Shown here: one piece after another, positions 1 through 8,009 of the stretch | How the letters are laid out: each line of letters starts with the position of its first letter | How positions within the stretch are numbered: position 1 is the first letter of the stretch | Source of the DNA: Vannielia litorea | GTDB lineage: Bacteria; Pseudomonadota; Alphaproteobacteria; Rhodobacterales; Rhodobacteraceae | Assembly: GCF_019801175.1 (NCBI RefSeq) | Contig: NZ_JAHVJR010000003.1 | Span: 118,501 to 182,500, forward strand | Reading direction: 5' to 3' | DNA: 64,000 nt | Position numbers and translations under genes: made by a program | The notes under the pieces: model-generated | Seen by the model: only the letters and a program-made list of their open reading frames with translations | Database searches by the model: none | Told to the model about the DNA's origin: nothing

Positions 1-1190
1 ATTTCACCGGCGCCTCCGACAGCCTCGCCACCTATGCACGCGGCGGATTCACCGCGCGTCTGGTGACGGGCGAGGCCGCGCCGCAACAGGGGCTTGATGT
101 GCTGGGCATCGCCACCGACCTGCGCTCGCTGCCGCCGGAGCGGGCTGTGCAGGTTGTGGAGCGGCTCTGGCCAGTGATCGCCCGCGAGGCGCCGCAGGTG
201 CTGCACCTGAAAACCTGCTCCACCTTCGATTCCGCCCCGCATATCGGCTCGATCGGAGCCGTGGCGCAGCAGCTCATCGAGCGGTTCAAACCCGATGTGA
301 CGGCGGTCATCGGCGGGCAACCGAGCCTTGGCCGCTACTGTGCCTTTGGCACGCTCTTTGCCCGTGGCCCCGATAGCGCGGTGCACCGGATCGACCGGCA
401 TCCGGTGATGTCCTGCCACCCGGTTACGCCGATGCAGGAGGCCGACCTTGGCCTGCATCTTGCGGCCCAGGGCCTCGGCCCTCTGACCCGGATCACCGTG
501 CCGGACCTGCAAGACCCACGCGCGGTCGCCACCCGGCTCACCGATGGCCCAGCGCTGATCGACGTAATGCGCCCGGATGATCTCGGGAAGATCCGTGAGG
601 CCTTAAAACTGGCCGGCGGCCGTCAACTGCTGATCGGCGCCAGCTCGGTCGCCGAAATCCACAGCACAGGGCAGGGCATCGTCGCGCCGTCAGCGCCACC
701 TGCGCCACCCGGTGCCGTGCTCTCCTTCGCCGGATCACGCTCCGCGGTGACCGCCGCACAGGTCAAGGCAGCACGGTCCTACAAGCGTGTGCGACTGGCC
801 CCCGAGATGCTCGACGATCCGGCAGCCCCCCGCGCGCTGGCAGACAGCCTGAAAACCGGCCAGCCACTCCTCCTCCACCTCGATCCGGACGCCAGCTACC
901 ACCGCAGCCCCGATGCCCTCGCCGATGCTTGCGCCGAGCTGGTGGAGAGCATCGCAGCCCAGCACCCGCTCCGCGCCCTTGGCCTCGCCGGCGGCGACAC
1001 CTCGAGCCGCATCGTCGCACGCCTCGGCTTTACGGCGCTGGACTACCTCACCGACATGGGGCAGGGCGCCTGCATCTGCTCCGCAAGCCACGCCGACGGC
1101 AAACGAAACGGCATGCGGGTTCTGCTGAAAGGCGGACAGATGGGGTCCACGGATCTGTTCGATGAGTTCGCAGAACACATCTCACGGTAA
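1..1190 (+). CDS. Four-carbon acid sugar kinase family protein (OtnK-like), 5' truncated
   Basis: Predicted ATP-dependent kinase for four-carbon sugar acids such as 3-oxo-tetronate or threonate, acting in the cytoplasm. The reading frame is open from the first bases (FTGASDSLATYARGG), the remnant of the family's N-terminal DDFTGA-D substrate loop, so roughly 10-20 residues lie outside the window. The family motifs KTCSTFDSAPHIGSIG, IGGQPSLGRYCAFG and HPVTPMQEADL are visible. The C-terminal nucleotide-binding half contains GLAGGDTSSRI and ends in a glycine-rich KGGQMGSTDLFDEF segment. About 395 residues are visible against roughly 420 usual. The exact substrate cannot be set without the upstream neighbours, which in other genomes are often an aldolase and a dehydrogenase. 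The family assignment is firm and the substrate is inferred. Confidence 0.85.
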   Translation, partial: FTGASDSLATYARGGFTARLVTGEAAPQQGLDVLGIATDLRSLPPERAVQVVERLWPVIAREAPQVLHLKTCSTFDSAPHIGSIGAVAQQLIERFKPDVTAVIGGQPSLGRYCAFGTLFARGPDSAVHRIDRHPVMSCHPVTPMQEADLGLHLAAQGLGPLTRITVPDLQDPRAVATRLTDGPALIDVMRPDDLGKIREALKLAGGRQLLIGASSVAEIHSTGQGIVAPSAPPAPPGAVLSFAGSRSAVTAAQVKAARSYKRVRLAPEMLDDPAAPRALADSLKTGQPLLLHLDPDASYHRSPDALADACAELVESIAAQHPLRALGLAGGDTSSRIVARLGFTALDYLTDMGQGACICSASHADGKRNGMRVLLKGGQMGSTDLFDEFAEHISR

Positions 1191-1250
1191 CGCCGTGATT
1201 TAGTGTCACTAGGATCACTGTCTCACATGCGCCAAAGCTGTTTGATGTAT

Positions 1251-1327
1251 TGGTCGGAGTGAGAGGATTCGAACCTCCGACCCCTGCCTCCCGAAGACAG
1301 TGCTCTACCAGGCTGAGCTACACTCCG
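1251..1327 (-). tRNA. tRNA-Pro (CGG)
   Basis: Read on the minus strand, a complete cloverleaf folds. The acceptor CGGAGTG pairs with CACTCCG. The D arm is GCTCAGCCTGGTAGAGC. The anticodon stem CTGTC/GGCAG has one G-T pair and encloses the loop TTCGGGA, giving anticodon CGG (proline). The T arm GGAGGTTCGAATCCTCT is followed by discriminator A and an encoded CCA. The gene stands alone between the sugar-acid kinase and the DMT transporter. Confidence 0.95.
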
Positions 1328-1373
1328 ACCGTGGCGCGGGCTGTATCGCGCCCCGCAGGGCAATGCAAGCCCT

Positions 1374-2345
1374 TCAGTCGCTTTCCTGCGCCACCCGCCC
1401 CACGAGCCGCCCGAGCAGTCGCACCCGTGGCGTGGTGCCGGTTTCGGCCCGGGAGCGGTTCTGCAGCACCGGATGGGCGGTGGAGCGCCCGCCAAAGCTC
1501 TCCCGCAGTACGATGTAGATCCCGCTCGCGATGATGATCCCGGCGCCGATCCACGTGACCCGGTCGACCGTCTCGCCAAAGAAGAAACTGCCGTAGAACG
1601 CGGCCCAGAGCATCTGGCTGTATTGCATCGGCGCGACGATCGCCGCATCGCCCGCCTTGTAGGCCAGAATCGAGCACAGCCCTCCCGCGAAGGCCAACGC
1701 GGCCATCAGCCCGAGCAGCCCCAGCTCATGCAGTTCCAGCGGCACGTAAACGAAGGGCAGGGCGCAGGCCATCACCACGAAGTTGGCCATCATCGGGTAG
1801 AGCAGCAGCACCGCCGAGCGCTCATCCTGCCCGATCTTCCGCACGATGATCGACACCAACGAACCGGTGCAGGCGCCGACCAGCGCCGCCAGATGCCCCA
1901 ACTCGAGGTCAGATTGCCCCGGCCTCAGTACTACGATCACCCCGATCAGCCCCACGATCACCGCGCCCCAGCGGTGCATCCCCACGGTCTCGCCCAAGAT
2001 CGGCACCGAGAGCACGGTGATAATCAGCGGCATGGCGAAGATGATCGCGTAAACCTGCGCCATCGGCAGCGTGGCGAAGGCGTAGAAGATGCACAGCCCT
2101 GTCACCACCGCCGATCCGGTCCGCAGCGCCGTCCACCACGGATGCTGCGGAATGAGCGTTCCCCGCGTCGTGTCCCGCATCAGCATGAGCATCACTAGTG
2201 GAAAGCTCAGCAGCACCGAGAAGAAGATGATCTGAAAGGTGGTAAAGCTGCCGCCCAGCGTTTTCACCACCACGTCATGGGCCGAATAGAGGCCAAAGGC
2301 GAGCAGCGCCATCAGGGCGCCCTTGATGTTGTTTGAGGTCTGCAT
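1374..2345 (-). CDS. EamA/DMT-superfamily transporter
   Basis: Predicted inner-membrane exporter or permease of the drug/metabolite transporter superfamily (RhaT/EamA type). About ten hydrophobic segments fill residues 10-290, arranged as two EamA repeats; the first ends near GETVGMHRWGAVIVGLIGV and the second near FGETVDRVTWIGAGIII, which is the typical place for the paired motif. A hydrophilic C-terminal tail of about 35 residues follows. I chose the ATG at 2345 (MQTSNNIKG) because the in-frame extension upstream lacks membrane character. Nothing in the neighbourhood points to a substrate. The tRNA-Pro gene lies just downstream on the same strand. Confidence 0.82.
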   Translation of the reverse strand: MQTSNNIKGALMALLAFGLYSAHDVVVKTLGGSFTTFQIIFFSVLLSFPLVMLMLMRDTTRGTLIPQHPWWTALRTGSAVVTGLCIFYAFATLPMAQVYAIIFAMPLIITVLSVPILGETVGMHRWGAVIVGLIGVIVVLRPGQSDLELGHLAALVGACTGSLVSIIVRKIGQDERSAVLLLYPMMANFVVMACALPFVYVPLELHELGLLGLMAALAFAGGLCSILAYKAGDAAIVAPMQYSQMLWAAFYGSFFFGETVDRVTWIGAGIIIASGIYIVLRESFGGRSTAHPVLQNRSRAETGTTPRVRLLGRLVGRVAQESD

Positions 2346-2400
2346 GGGTCTCGTGTTGGCGCTAACGCTTTGGGCGAGGCTACCATGCTGCACTGCCGCG

Positions 2401-2757
2401 TCAATCGTGGGGCTGCTCGTGCGCCTCCCGGCTGTCCTGCGGGGCCTGCGCCCGCTCGGTCATCCCGTAATCGCGCAGCACCTCTGCCACCCGCAGGCGA
2501 TAGTCCGCAAACACGCCGCCACGACCCGCCGCCTGCTGGGCCCGGTGCCCCGCCCGGTTGCGCCAGGCCTCCACTGCTGCCTCATCCTCGAAGAAGCTGA
2601 GCGACAGCATCTTGCCTGGTGTGGTGAGGCTCTCGAACCGCTCCACCGAGATGAAGCCGGGATGCCCCTCAAGGCTCTCCCGCAGCGCTGCCGCCCGCTC
2701 TAAATACTCCGTGCGCCGCCCGTCGGCGGGCTCCACCTCGAAAATCACTGCAATCAT
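2401..2757 (-). CDS. Antibiotic biosynthesis monooxygenase (ABM) domain protein
   Basis: Small cytoplasmic ferredoxin-like dimeric alpha/beta barrel protein, 118 residues. The N-terminal beta strand IAVIFEVEPADGR, the central HPGFISVERFES strand and the KMLSLSFFEDEAAVEAWRN helix are typical of ABM proteins, whose members include small monooxygenases and stress proteins. The C-terminal about 20 residues are charged and probably disordered. Its ATG overlaps the TGA of the upstream NIPSNAP gene (ATGA), so the two are translationally coupled and probably cotranscribed. The divergent ArsR-type gene is the likely regulator. The substrate is unknown. Confidence 0.78.
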   Translation of the reverse strand: MIAVIFEVEPADGRRTEYLERAAALRESLEGHPGFISVERFESLTTPGKMLSLSFFEDEAAVEAWRNRAGHRAQQAAGRGGVFADYRLRVAEVLRDYGMTERAQAPQDSREAHEQPHD

Positions 2758-3068
2758 GTGGTCCTCCCTGATGCCAGCTTGAAGAATGCCCGATCCTCGC
2801 GCCGGATGAACCGCTTTTCCTGCGCGAAGGCATAATTCTCGCGCCCCAGCGGATCTTCGGCCAACCGCGCGCGATACGCCTCATAGGCGGCCAGAGAGGG
2901 CAGGGAGTATACGCCGTACGCAAGGGTGGACGAACCCTCATGCGGCGCGAAGTATCCGATCAGGTCGGCCCCGCAGCGCGGGATGCATTGGCCCCATGTG
3001 CGGGCATATTGCTCAAAGTCCGTTCGCTGCGTCGGCTCGATCTCGTAGCGGATGAAACAGGTGATCAT
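2754..3068 (-). CDS. NIPSNAP family protein
   Basis: Small protein of 104 residues with the NIPSNAP version of the dimeric alpha/beta barrel: N-terminal MITCFIRYEIEPTQRTDFEQYARTWG, a middle LIGYFAPHEGSSTLAYGVYSLPSLAAYEAYR and a C-terminal ENYAFAQEKRFIRREDRAFFK. The start at 3068 is supported by an AGGAG ribosome-binding site about seven bases upstream; longer in-frame starts would run into the divergent ArsR gene. It is the first gene of a two-gene operon with the ABM protein, overlapping it by four bases. Two dimeric-barrel proteins in one operon suggests a shared small-molecule oxidation or detoxification role, which is inference. Confidence 0.82.
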   Translation of the reverse strand: MITCFIRYEIEPTQRTDFEQYARTWGQCIPRCGADLIGYFAPHEGSSTLAYGVYSLPSLAAYEAYRARLAEDPLGRENYAFAQEKRFIRREDRAFFKLASGRTT

Positions 3069-3176
3069 GGTCAGGCTCCTTTTCTTCCCCATACCCCGAC
3101 GAGCCCCGCCAATGCTTCGGCCTGCACCAAACCATCCCCGCTTGACCGGCACCGGGCCACCCCGCAGGCTGCCCGC

Positions 3177-3857
3177 ATGAAGGAAGGCCCCGACATAACC
3201 CGCATCGCCGCGCTGATCGGAGATCCGGCGCGCGCCAACATGCTCACGGCCTTGCTCTCCGGCAAGGCGCTCACGGCGAGCGAACTGGCCCATGAGGCCG
3301 GCATCACTGCACCCACCGCCTCGGGGCATCTGGCCAAGCTCGAAGAAGCCGGCCTGCTCTGGCGTCGCAAACAGGGCCGCCACCACTATTTCGCGCTTGC
3401 CGGAACCGAGGTGGCCTCGGCCCTAGAGGCTCTCGCCGGCCTCGCCGCCTCAAAAGGCCACCTGCGCACCCGTACCGGCCCGCGCGACCTCGCCCTGCGT
3501 GAGGCCCGCGTCTGCTACGACCATTTCGCCGGTTCGGCAGGCGTCCGCATCTTCGAGAGCCTCGCTGCATCGCACGCACTCACCGTCGACCGCGAGGCCA
3601 TCACCCTCACACCCGAAGGCGAGGCGCGCATCACCGCGCTGGGCATCGACCTTGCGCCCCTCAAGGCCAAGCGCCGCCCGCTTTGCCGCGCCTGCCTCGA
3701 CTGGTCCGAGCGCCGCACTCATCTCGCAGGCGCCCTCGGCGCGGCAATCCTCACCCACGCCACAACAGTTGGCTGGGCCACCCGCACCAACGGCTCCCGC
3801 CTGATCACCTTCAGCAAAAAAGGCGCTTCCGAGTTCGAAAGCGCCTTCCCGATCTGA
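3177..3857 (+). CDS. ArsR-family winged-helix transcriptional regulator
   Basis: Predicted DNA-binding repressor of 226 residues. The N-terminal 90 residues form a winged helix (DPARANMLTALLSGKALTA, SELAHEAGITAPTASGHLAK as recognition region, RRKQGRHHYFAL wing). The long C-terminal part carries Cys113/His116 (RVCYDHFAG) and Cys170/Cys173/His182 (LCRACLDWSERRTHLAG), which could bind a metal or sense thiol chemistry; that is inference. The ATG at 3177 is preferred because the upstream in-frame extension is untypical and would overlap the divergent NIPSNAP promoter. It is divergent from the NIPSNAP-ABM operon with 108 bases between, so control of that pair and of itself is likely. Confidence 0.83.
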   Translation: MKEGPDITRIAALIGDPARANMLTALLSGKALTASELAHEAGITAPTASGHLAKLEEAGLLWRRKQGRHHYFALAGTEVASALEALAGLAASKGHLRTRTGPRDLALREARVCYDHFAGSAGVRIFESLAASHALTVDREAITLTPEGEARITALGIDLAPLKAKRRPLCRACLDWSERRTHLAGALGAAILTHATTVGWATRTNGSRLITFSKKGASEFESAFPI

Positions 3858-3896
3858 ATCAGAACAATTCGTCTAAAATTGTCCCCACCCCGCCTG

Positions 3897-3917
3897 CATT
3901 TTCTTGCTGCAAATATT
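3897..3917. repeat. Copy 1 of a short intergenic element (CATTTTCTTGCTGCAAATAT)
   Basis: This 20-base sequence lies between the convergent ArsR and leuB genes. It matches, with one mismatch, the reverse complement of 29821-29840, and its first 13 bases also occur at 47447. It is followed here by a G/C-rich segment with a short GGGGC/GCCCC hairpin. It may belong to a dispersed intergenic family. I cannot tell from the sequence whether it works in termination or mRNA processing. Confidence 0.5.
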
Positions 3918-3953
3918 CCCGGGGAGGGGCTGGCCCCCCAGCATCCGTCAGCC

Positions 3954-5060
3954 TCAGAGCGACTCTTCCAGAGCCACCACGATCGCATCGCCCATCTCGG
4001 CGGTGCTCACGGGCTGCACGCCCTCTTCGCCCAGCAGGTCCGCCGTGCGCAGGCCCTTGGCCAGCACCGCATTCACCGCCTGCTCCAGCCGGTCGGCTTC
4101 TGCGCCCTCGTCGAAGGAGTAGCGCAGCGCCATCGCAAAGCTGAGGATACAGGCAATCGGGTTCGCCTTGCCGGTGCCCGCGATGTCGGGCGCCGAGCCG
4201 TGGACCGGCTCGTAAAGCGCCTTCGGGCGGCCGTTCGCCATCGGCAGGCCGAGCGAGGCGGAGGGCAGCATGCCCAGCGAGCCGGTCAGCATGGCGGCGA
4301 GGTCCGACAGCAGGTCGCCGAACAGGTTGTCGGTGACGATCACGTCAAACTGCTTGGGCCAGCGGGTCAGCTGCATTGCGCCCGCGTCGGCATACATATG
4401 GCTCAGCTCGACCTCTGGGTACTCCGCGTCATGGATCTCCTGCACCACGTCGCGCCACAGGATGCCGCTCTCCATCACGTTGGCCTTCTCCATCGAGCAG
4501 ACCTTGTTGCCACGCTTCTTGGCCAGTTCGAAGGCCGAGCGCGCCACCCGGGCGATCTCGCTCTCGGTGTAACGCTGGGTGTTGATGCCAACGCGCTCAT
4601 TGCCTTCCTTGATGATCCCGCGCGGCTCACCGAAGTAGACGCCGGAGGTCAGCTCGCGAATGATCATGATGTCGAGGCCCGCCACCACATCCTTCTTCAG
4701 CGACGAGAAGTCGGCCAGCGCGTCGAAGCACTGGGCTGGGCGCAGGTTGGAGAACAGGTCCATCTCCTTGCGGAGGCGCAGAAGCCCCCGCTCGGGCTTC
4801 ACGCTGAAATCGAGGTTGTCGTATTTCGGGCCGCCCACGGCACCCAGCAGAACCGCGTCTACCTCCTGCGCCTTGGCCATGGTGTCGTCATGCAGCGGCG
4901 TGCCGTGCTTGTCATAGGCGCAGCCGCCCACCAGATCCTCGGACACGTCAAACTTGAGGCCGCGCTTGTCGCCATACCAGTCGATCACCTTGCGGACCTC
5001 GGCCATCACCTCGGGGCCAATGCCATCGCCGGGCAGGATCAGAAGGGAAGGGTTGCTCAT
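3954..5060 (-). CDS. leuB: 3-isopropylmalate dehydrogenase
   Basis: Catalyses NAD-dependent oxidation and decarboxylation of 3-isopropylmalate to 2-oxoisocaproate in leucine biosynthesis, in the cytoplasm. The 368-residue length is normal. Visible family features: LLILPGDGIGPEVMAEVRKV at the N-terminus, GAVGGPKYD, RPERGLLRLRKEMDLFSNLRP-like substrate loop (here VKPERGLLRLRKEMDLFS), IIRELTSGVYFGEPRG, KANVMESGILWRDVV, the metal-binding MYADAGAMQL and DNLFGDLLSDLAAMLTGSLG, and the NAD loop EPVHGSAPDIAGTGKANPIA. leuC and leuD lie about 5.5 kb away on the same strand with unrelated genes between, so leuB is probably transcribed separately. Confidence 0.97.
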   Translation of the reverse strand: MSNPSLLILPGDGIGPEVMAEVRKVIDWYGDKRGLKFDVSEDLVGGCAYDKHGTPLHDDTMAKAQEVDAVLLGAVGGPKYDNLDFSVKPERGLLRLRKEMDLFSNLRPAQCFDALADFSSLKKDVVAGLDIMIIRELTSGVYFGEPRGIIKEGNERVGINTQRYTESEIARVARSAFELAKKRGNKVCSMEKANVMESGILWRDVVQEIHDAEYPEVELSHMYADAGAMQLTRWPKQFDVIVTDNLFGDLLSDLAAMLTGSLGMLPSASLGLPMANGRPKALYEPVHGSAPDIAGTGKANPIACILSFAMALRYSFDEGAEADRLEQAVNAVLAKGLRTADLLGEEGVQPVSTAEMGDAIVVALEESL

Positions 5061-5105
5061 CGCGGTCTCCTCGCAGGTCTTTGCAAAACAGGGTCGCGCG
5101 ACGGC

Positions 5106-6020
5106 CTACGCCCTTGGTGCAGCAGGGTCAAGCAAAGGCGGCAAGGCCTCGGCCAACGCATCCCACACCCGGACCACGCGCGGTACCCGCCGCACCTCCT
5201 CATGGGCGGCCAGCCACATCGGTAGCGAGGGCACCGGCGGGCCGCGCAGCACGGGCACCACGCCCGGTTCCACGTCGCCCACCATGCAGGGGCCAAAGCC
5301 CAGCCCGCAGCCTGCACATACCAGCGCCCAATAGACCGACTGGTCATCGACCCGTGCGCCAAAGCTGTGCCGGTCAGCGGCGATCCCGAACTCGCGCATC
5401 CCCCGGATGATCCGCTCTTCCCGGTCATTGCCCACAAGGTCCATCTGCATCAGCGCGGCAAATTCCGTCGGCAGCTCGCGCCCCTCCAAATACCTCTCGG
5501 CGGCATAGAGCCCCATCCGCAGGTCGCCCAGCCGCAGGGCAACTAGGTCAAGCTGCGTGGGCTGATACATCCGCACCGCGATGTCGGCCTCGCGGAACAA
5601 CAGGTTGTCGCTGGCGTCGTTCGGCACAAGTTCGACCTGAATCTCAGGCTCCTCCCGCCGCAGTCGGGCCACGATGGCGGGCAGCATCCAGCGGCTGACC
5701 GACACCGGCGCGGTGATCCGCACCGTGCCTGCCAGCTCCTCCTCCCGGCCCGCGGCGGTGAGCTGCATCCGCATCGCCGCCTCCTGCATCGCCCGCGCCG
5801 GCTCCACCAGAGCCGCGCCCGCCTCGGTCAGCGCCAGCCCCTTCGCCTCGCGCCTGAAGAGCCGGGTGGCCAGCGCCTCCTCCAGGGCCTTCACCTGCCG
5901 CCCCAGCGTCGGCTGGCTGGTGCCAAGCTGGCGCGCTGCGCCAGAGAGCGAGCCTGTGTCCACCACGGCAAGGAAGGCCTGCACGCGCGACCAGTCGAGG
6001 GAAGAGAGAAAGTTGGCCAT
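5106..6020 (-). CDS. LysR-family transcriptional regulator
   Basis: Typical 304-residue LysR regulator. The N-terminal winged helix covers residues 8-70 (WSRVQAFLAVVDTGSLSGAA, RQLGTSQPTLGRQVKALEEA), followed by a linker helix and a two-lobed effector domain (VRITAPVSVSRWMLPAIVAR; DIAVRMYQPTQLDLVALRLG; CGLGFGPCMVGDVEPGVVPV). It is divergent from the epimerase-like gene at 6117, and the 96-base gap contains two inverted repeats (6027-6045, 6051-6067) suited to LysR binding. Control of the divergent gene and autoregulation are inferred. The effector is unknown. Confidence 0.9.
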   Translation of the reverse strand: MANFLSSLDWSRVQAFLAVVDTGSLSGAARQLGTSQPTLGRQVKALEEALATRLFRREAKGLALTEAGAALVEPARAMQEAAMRMQLTAAGREEELAGTVRITAPVSVSRWMLPAIVARLRREEPEIQVELVPNDASDNLLFREADIAVRMYQPTQLDLVALRLGDLRMGLYAAERYLEGRELPTEFAALMQMDLVGNDREERIIRGMREFGIAADRHSFGARVDDQSVYWALVCAGCGLGFGPCMVGDVEPGVVPVLRGPPVPSLPMWLAAHEEVRRVPRVVRVWDALAEALPPLLDPAAPRA

Positions 6021-6026
6021 TCAAAA

Positions 6027-6067
6027 ATGAATACATGACCTTCATGTTTATGCAATTCACATTTGCA
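6027..6067. promoter_or_regulatory. Two inverted repeats between LysR gene and epimerase gene
   Basis: ATGAA-N9-TTCAT (6027-6045) and TGCAA-N7-TTGCA (6051-6067) are exact inverted repeats in the divergent promoter region. LysR proteins commonly bind interrupted dyads in such positions. These do not fit a strict T-N11-A core, so the assignment rests on position and symmetry only. Confidence 0.45.
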
Positions 6068-6116
6068 GATGAATAGCTCAGGGTCCTCCCATCGACACCA
6101 GCCCGGAGACAGACCA

Positions 6117-7037
6117 ATGCCCGGAACAGCCCTTATCCTCGGCCCCACCGGCCGCTTTGGCCGCAACGCCCACATGGCCTTCTGCGAGTCGGGCTGGCGC
6201 GTGCGCCTGTTCGACCGCAGCCGTGACGATCTGTGGGATGCCGCATGGGGCGTCGATGTCATCGTCAACGGCTGGAACCCGCCCTATCAGCACTGGGCCC
6301 GCGATCTGCCCGGCCAGACCGACCGCATCATCGAGGTCGCGCAGGCGACCGGCGCCACCGTGCTGATCCCGGCCAACGTCTACCCCTACGGCGAGGCCGC
6401 GCCCGATCTCCTGACCGCCAGCACGTCGCACGAGGCCGCCAACACTCTCGGGCACCTCCGCACCGAGATGGAAGCCGCCTATACCGCCTCCGGTGTCCGC
6501 ACCATCCTGCTCCGCGCCGGGGATTTCATCGATGCCGAGCCGTCAGGCAACTGGTTCGACAAGATCATGACCCCCAAGCTGAAGCGCGGCAGCTTCACCT
6601 ATCCCGGCCCGCTGGACAGGCCGCACGCATGGGCCTTCCTGCCCGACGTCGCCCGCGCCGCCGTGGCCCTTGCCGGGCAGCGCAAGAGCCTGCCCCGCTT
6701 TGCCGACGTCCCCTTCGCGGGTTACACCCTCACCGGCGCCGAGCTGCATGCCGCGCTTGAGCAGGCATGGGGCGGCCGTCTTGCGCTCAAATCCATGCCG
6801 TGGTGGCCGCTCCGGCTCGCCGCGCCCGCTTGGCCCATGGCGCGTCACCTCGTTGAAATGTCCTACCTGTGGCGCATGCCGCACCGGCTGGACCCGGCCC
6901 CGCTCGCAGATATCCTGCCCGCGTTCCGCCCCACGCCGCTCATCGAGGCGCTGTCCTCAGCGATCGAGCACCAGATCGACCCAGACCAGCCGGTGGCGCG
7001 ACGCCGCCTGTGCCGTGGCAAGGCTCAGCCCGTCTAG
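6117..7037 (+). CDS. NAD-dependent epimerase/dehydratase family protein
   Basis: Extended short-chain dehydrogenase of about 306 residues with a Rossmann fold. The nucleotide-binding motif GPTGRFGRNAHMAFCESGW sits near residue 10, followed by DVIVNGWNPPYQHWARDLPG and the NVYPYGEAAPDLLT segment, where Tyr of the YPYG sequence is in the usual place of the SDR tyrosine. A C-terminal domain follows a DRPHAWAFLPDVARAAVAL segment typical of nucleoside-diphosphate-sugar epimerase-like proteins. Start ATG 6117 follows a CGGAGA ribosome site; an earlier in-frame ATG would give an untypical leader. Divergent from the LysR regulator. Its 3' end overlaps the convergent phosphatase-like gene by 81 bases, which is unusual. 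The substrate is unknown. Confidence 0.83.
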   Translation: MPGTALILGPTGRFGRNAHMAFCESGWRVRLFDRSRDDLWDAAWGVDVIVNGWNPPYQHWARDLPGQTDRIIEVAQATGATVLIPANVYPYGEAAPDLLTASTSHEAANTLGHLRTEMEAAYTASGVRTILLRAGDFIDAEPSGNWFDKIMTPKLKRGSFTYPGPLDRPHAWAFLPDVARAAVALAGQRKSLPRFADVPFAGYTLTGAELHAALEQAWGGRLALKSMPWWPLRLAAPAWPMARHLVEMSYLWRMPHRLDPAPLADILPAFRPTPLIEALSSAIEHQIDPDQPVARRRLCRGKAQPV

Positions 7038-8009
7038 CGGGGCGCCTTCCACCGGCCAGAGCACCCCGGCGCCCGCCACCTCCAGACCGGCCTGCGGCAG
7101 CACGTAATCCACCCGCAGGTTGCCGGGGCCGTCCCAATCCACGGTATCCTGCGCGGGCGGGCCGCTCTGCCCCGCATCGGCCTCCGCCGCGCCGCCCGGC
7201 CCCTCTGGCTTCGGGTCTTGCAACGGGCCGCCCACCAGCGCCGCCAGCACTTCCCTCCGCCCCTCGCCATCAACCGGGTCCACGTTCACGCGCCCAGCCA
7301 CAACCGCAGGCCCACCCGGCGGCCCGCCGAGGCCACCCTCCAGATAGATCTGCCACATTCGCAGCTCATCCTCCGCCCGCCGCCCATTGCGATCCTCCTC
7401 GCCGTCGAACACCGGCGGCGTGGCGGACAGCGTCAGCAGATGCAGCGTATCCCCCGGCAGTTTCACCGGCACGTCCCAATGCGCCACGGAAGAGAGCCGT
7501 TGCACCGCCGCCGCCTCATCAGAGGCAAACCAAGGGTCGCCCGCCGGAAGATCGCGCCAAAGCACGGTGGTCAGCTCGGTCACATCGCCCAACGGGTAAC
7601 GGCTGAGGACCGCCATGCTGCCTTCGCCCGGAAACCGGCCAAAACCCTGCGCATCTTCAGGCTCTTCCTCCCGCCCGTCGCCATCTAGGTCCAGCCCGCT
7701 GCGCACCCCGGTGTTGCCCGGCGCGGTGAAGAGGTGAGGGTAGGGGGCGCCCGCCTTGGCTAAACGCCCTTCAAGCGCCTCCAGCGTGGCACCTTGAGCG
7801 TCCATGTCGATGCCGGTCAGCAACAGCACATCTGCATCGGCCGCGCGGATCACCTCCACCACTGCCTCCACCTGTGCCTCGCCTCGAAGGATGTCACGCA
7901 GCAAGAGCCCCGGCCCCTTGCGGGTCAGCTCCGGTGAAAAGCTCGCGATCCGGACCGTTTCGGCCCATGCAGGTGTGGAGAGGAGCGCCGCAACCGCGGC
8001 AAGCGTCAG
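6957..8009 (-). CDS. Exported endonuclease/exonuclease/phosphatase family protein (start uncertain)
   Basis: Predicted secreted phosphodiesterase or nuclease of the EEP superfamily. After a hydrophobic segment LTLAAVAALLSTPAWA comes ETVRIASFSPELTRKGPGLL, then VVEVIRAADADVLLLTGIDMD (usual E/D metal region), an unusual acidic LDLDGDGREEEPEDAQGF insert, FPGEGSMAVLSRYPL, VVAGRVNVDPVDGEGR in place of the usual GDFN-D motif, LRVDYVLPQ, and the C-terminal SRHRLVWVDL with the catalytic-type His. No ATG, GTG or TTG lies between 8144 and the mature domain. I place the start at CTG 8009, which overlaps the upstream stop as CTGA. The alternative is ATG 8144, which adds 45 residues of out-of-frame upstream-gene shadow. 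It forms an operon with the membrane gene at 8006. Confidence 0.72.
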   Translation of the reverse strand: MTLAAVAALLSTPAWAETVRIASFSPELTRKGPGLLLRDILRGEAQVEAVVEVIRAADADVLLLTGIDMDAQGATLEALEGRLAKAGAPYPHLFTAPGNTGVRSGLDLDGDGREEEPEDAQGFGRFPGEGSMAVLSRYPLGDVTELTTVLWRDLPAGDPWFASDEAAAVQRLSSVAHWDVPVKLPGDTLHLLTLSATPPVFDGEEDRNGRRAEDELRMWQIYLEGGLGGPPGGPAVVAGRVNVDPVDGEGRREVLAALVGGPLQDPKPEGPGGAAEADAGQSGPPAQDTVDWDGPGNLRVDYVLPQAGLEVAGAGVLWPVEGAPLDGLSLATAQAASRHRLVWVDLVLDR

